A DNA stretch of 33,360 nucleotides, from assembly GCA_030612045.1 (NCBI GenBank), contig JAUWOP010000010.1, positions 1-33,360 of the forward strand, written 5' to 3'. The DNA comes from Chloroflexota bacterium. GTDB taxonomy: Bacteria > Chloroflexota > Dehalococcoidia > UBA2247 > JAUWOP01. This document shows positions 32,074-33,360 of the stretch, one piece after another. A program made the position numbers and the translations under genes. Under the pieces are notes generated by a model. The model was not told the origin of the DNA and did not search any database. It was given only the letters and a program-made list of their open reading frames with translations. Numbering within the stretch: position 1 is the stretch's first letter; each line of letters starts with the position of its first letter.

Positions 32074-32772
32074 ATGGCTGCCAGAATAGAATTCCTAGAG
32101 GAGATTCCTTATTTCTCTGAACTGAGCCCCGCTGACCAAGAGGACTTTAGACAGTATACCTTCGAAAAGTGCTTCAGCAGAAATGAGCTAATCATTATAG
32201 AAGGTGAACCCAGCGAAACACTCTACTTTCTAGCCTCAGGAGCGGTAAAAACCTTTAAGGTCTCTCCCGAGGGGAAAGAGCAGATACTGCGTATTCTGCG
32301 CCCCGGTGACGCTCTTAATGATGTAGCTGTCCTTGATGGTGGACCAAACTATGCTTCTGCCCAAGCAATGGGTCCAGTGATTGTCTGTGGAATACTCTCT
32401 AGCGATTTAGGAATCTTGTTAGCTGGGCGCCCCACTATAGCCCTCAAAATAATTCGTATCCTGGCAGAAAGGGTGCGGCAATTCGTCTCCCTGGTAGAAG
32501 ACCTCTCCTTCAGAGATGTGAGCAGCAGAGTAGCTAAACTACTCCTGCAATATGCTGATACTGAAGCTGATTCCCAGAAAAAGATGGCATCTCTTACACC
32601 ACGGCTTACTCAATATGAGATGGCAGCTATGATAGGCACGGCGCGAGAAGTAGTAGGGCGTTCCCTTAGATTCCTGGAGGCTGAGGGTATTATCAGGATA
32701 GAGCGCCATCGCATTATAATTGTGGATTATGAGGCTCTAAAGAGGAGGAGTGATGAGAGACTTCTTAGATAA
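32074..32772 (+). CDS. Crp/Fnr-family transcriptional regulator
   Basis: A 232-residue protein with an N-terminal cyclic-nucleotide-type sensor domain (residues 10-125; LASGAVKTFKVSPEGKEQIL) and C-terminal HTH (LTQYEMAAMIGTAREVVGRS with recognition helix). No N-terminal Cys cluster like FNR, so not an Fe-S sensor by sequence. The effector is unknown. TAGGAAATTT precedes the ATG. It is 40 bp after the NrpR-like gene and 78 bp before the ferredoxin, all on one strand. Confidence 0.93.
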   Translation: MAARIEFLEEIPYFSELSPADQEDFRQYTFEKCFSRNELIIIEGEPSETLYFLASGAVKTFKVSPEGKEQILRILRPGDALNDVAVLDGGPNYASAQAMGPVIVCGILSSDLGILLAGRPTIALKIIRILAERVRQFVSLVEDLSFRDVSSRVAKLLLQYADTEADSQKKMASLTPRLTQYEMAAMIGTAREVVGRSLRFLEAEGIIRIERHRIIIVDYEALKRRSDERLLR

Positions 32773-32850
32773 GATAAGAGACTTTGGTTACAGACTAACA
32801 AGACACCAAGGTTTAAACTTAGCTAATATACTCACTGGAGATTCTCACTA

Positions 32851-33090
32851 ATGGCAAGAATGCCCATCATATGCCATGAGCAGTGTACCGGGTGTGGAGT
32901 TTGTATCGCAGTATGTGCTCCTCATATATTAGTATTGAGAAACAATATTGTTTCCTTCATTGAAGAACCTCAGGAATGTAACTACTGTGCCCAATGTGAG
33001 GCTGTCTGTTCCACGGGGGCTATCTTATGCCCATACGAAATAGTTACTGCATCTACTGCTAAATATACTGAGCATGCCCCCAATTTGTGA
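32851..33090 (+). CDS. 2[4Fe-4S] ferredoxin
   Basis: A 79-residue protein with C12/15/18/22 (CTGCGVCIAVC) and C43/46/49/53 (CNYCAQCEAVC), enough for two clusters. Both lack the usual Pro after the fourth Cys (CAP, CST); extra Cys 8 and Cys 60 (LCPY) are present. GGAG lies about 12 bp before the ATG, rather far. Its partner is unknown; it follows the Crp/Fnr regulator. Confidence 0.88.
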   Translation: MARMPIICHEQCTGCGVCIAVCAPHILVLRNNIVSFIEEPQECNYCAQCEAVCSTGAILCPYEIVTASTAKYTEHAPNL

Positions 33091-33227
33091 ATTCAAGGAA
33101 ATCTAACAATTTTCAAGCACAGTCTATTCTAATCGAATAATGAGCCTGAAGGATAGTGGCAGCAGTAATAATCCTTCCTTTCTTTGTGGAGAGTTGTGGA
33201 TATGGGGATAGAAGAAAGAAAGCAGCT

Positions 33228-33360
33228 TCAGGCAACCCGCTTATCAAATCTTGAGATCTGTTGAAAGAGATTGGAACGAGCCTTCACCATCCTTTCTGCA
33301 AATTCATTATCACCCATTTGACTGGCGACTGCTTCCAGACTTTCAAAAGTAATGCCGGGA
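33228..33360 (-). CDS. 3' end of an unidentified gene (runs off the window)
   Basis: The minus strand is open for 43 codons before a stop at 33228-33230. It ends NEFAERMVKARSNLFQQISR followed by FDKRVA, with helix-like composition. No family recognised. The convergent gap 33091-33227 shows no strong terminator; a loose CTTTCTT/AAGAAAG pair lies at about 33179-33217. Confidence 0.5.
   Translation of the reverse strand, partial: PGITFESLEAVASQMGDNEFAERMVKARSNLFQQISRFDKRVA

Overview
The window looks like chromosomal DNA of an anaerobic bacterium, most likely a Chloroflexota of the Dehalococcoidia type. This is inferred from a bacterial NrpR-like regulator, a small DUF5679 zinc protein, a fused AroK-AroB, an oxygen-sensitive glycyl radical enzyme, CCG-domain Fe-S redox proteins and many short dispersed repeats. 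No rRNA or other decisive phylogenetic marker is present.

Layout. Positions 1-4083 (minus strand): a fragment resembling an IS transposase, alaS with an in-frame heptamer-repeat insertion, and an MscS channel. Positions 4221-7836 (plus): a DUF5679 protein, a 211-bp MITE with 8-bp target duplications, a small membrane protein, a large membrane-bound HdrD-like Fe-S oxidoreductase and a MaoC-like hydratase that appears to start at ATT. Positions 7860-17208 (minus, in transcription order from the right): a glycyl radical enzyme with a small Fe-S protein behind it, purF, the carboxyltransferase subunit of pyruvate carboxylase (pycB), malate dehydrogenase and fumarase. The last three form a pyruvate-to-fumarate arm of a reductive or branched TCA cycle. 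Positions 17399-18637 (plus): fabF.

Positions 18769-21881 hold a complete 3113-bp transposable element: an IS1595-type transposase followed by a C5-cytosine methyltransferase, a putative type II restriction enzyme and a Vsr mismatch endonuclease. These four overlapping genes read from one promoter whose -35 box lies in the left inverted repeat. The terminal repeats match at 23 of 25 bases, an exact 8-bp duplication (TTTCTAAA) flanks the element, and it sits at the centre of a host palindromic repeat. This is the clearest unusual system in the window: a restriction-modification cassette packaged as a self-mobile insertion sequence.

Positions 21890-22987 are a repeat-rich stretch with two serine tRNAs (GGA and CGA, minus strand) and a small ORF that looks like the start of a truncated gene. 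Positions 22988-24820 (minus): a TIGR03960-type radical SAM protein. Positions 25047-33090 (plus): a TIM-barrel isomerase-like protein overlapping an AroK-AroB fusion, a ClC channel with CBS domains, a CtaB/UbiA prenyltransferase, HslV, an NrpR-like repressor, a Crp/Fnr regulator and a ferredoxin. The last bases hold the 3' end of an unidentified minus-strand gene.

A second candidate of interest is the glycyl radical enzyme. Its active-site Cys context (VCMSPG) lacks the CxE of the eliminase families and fits the X-succinate synthase (fumarate-adding) or PflD-like group, and a CxxC-bearing small protein of the BssB/AssB type follows it. No activating radical SAM enzyme is seen in the window, so the substrate stays open.
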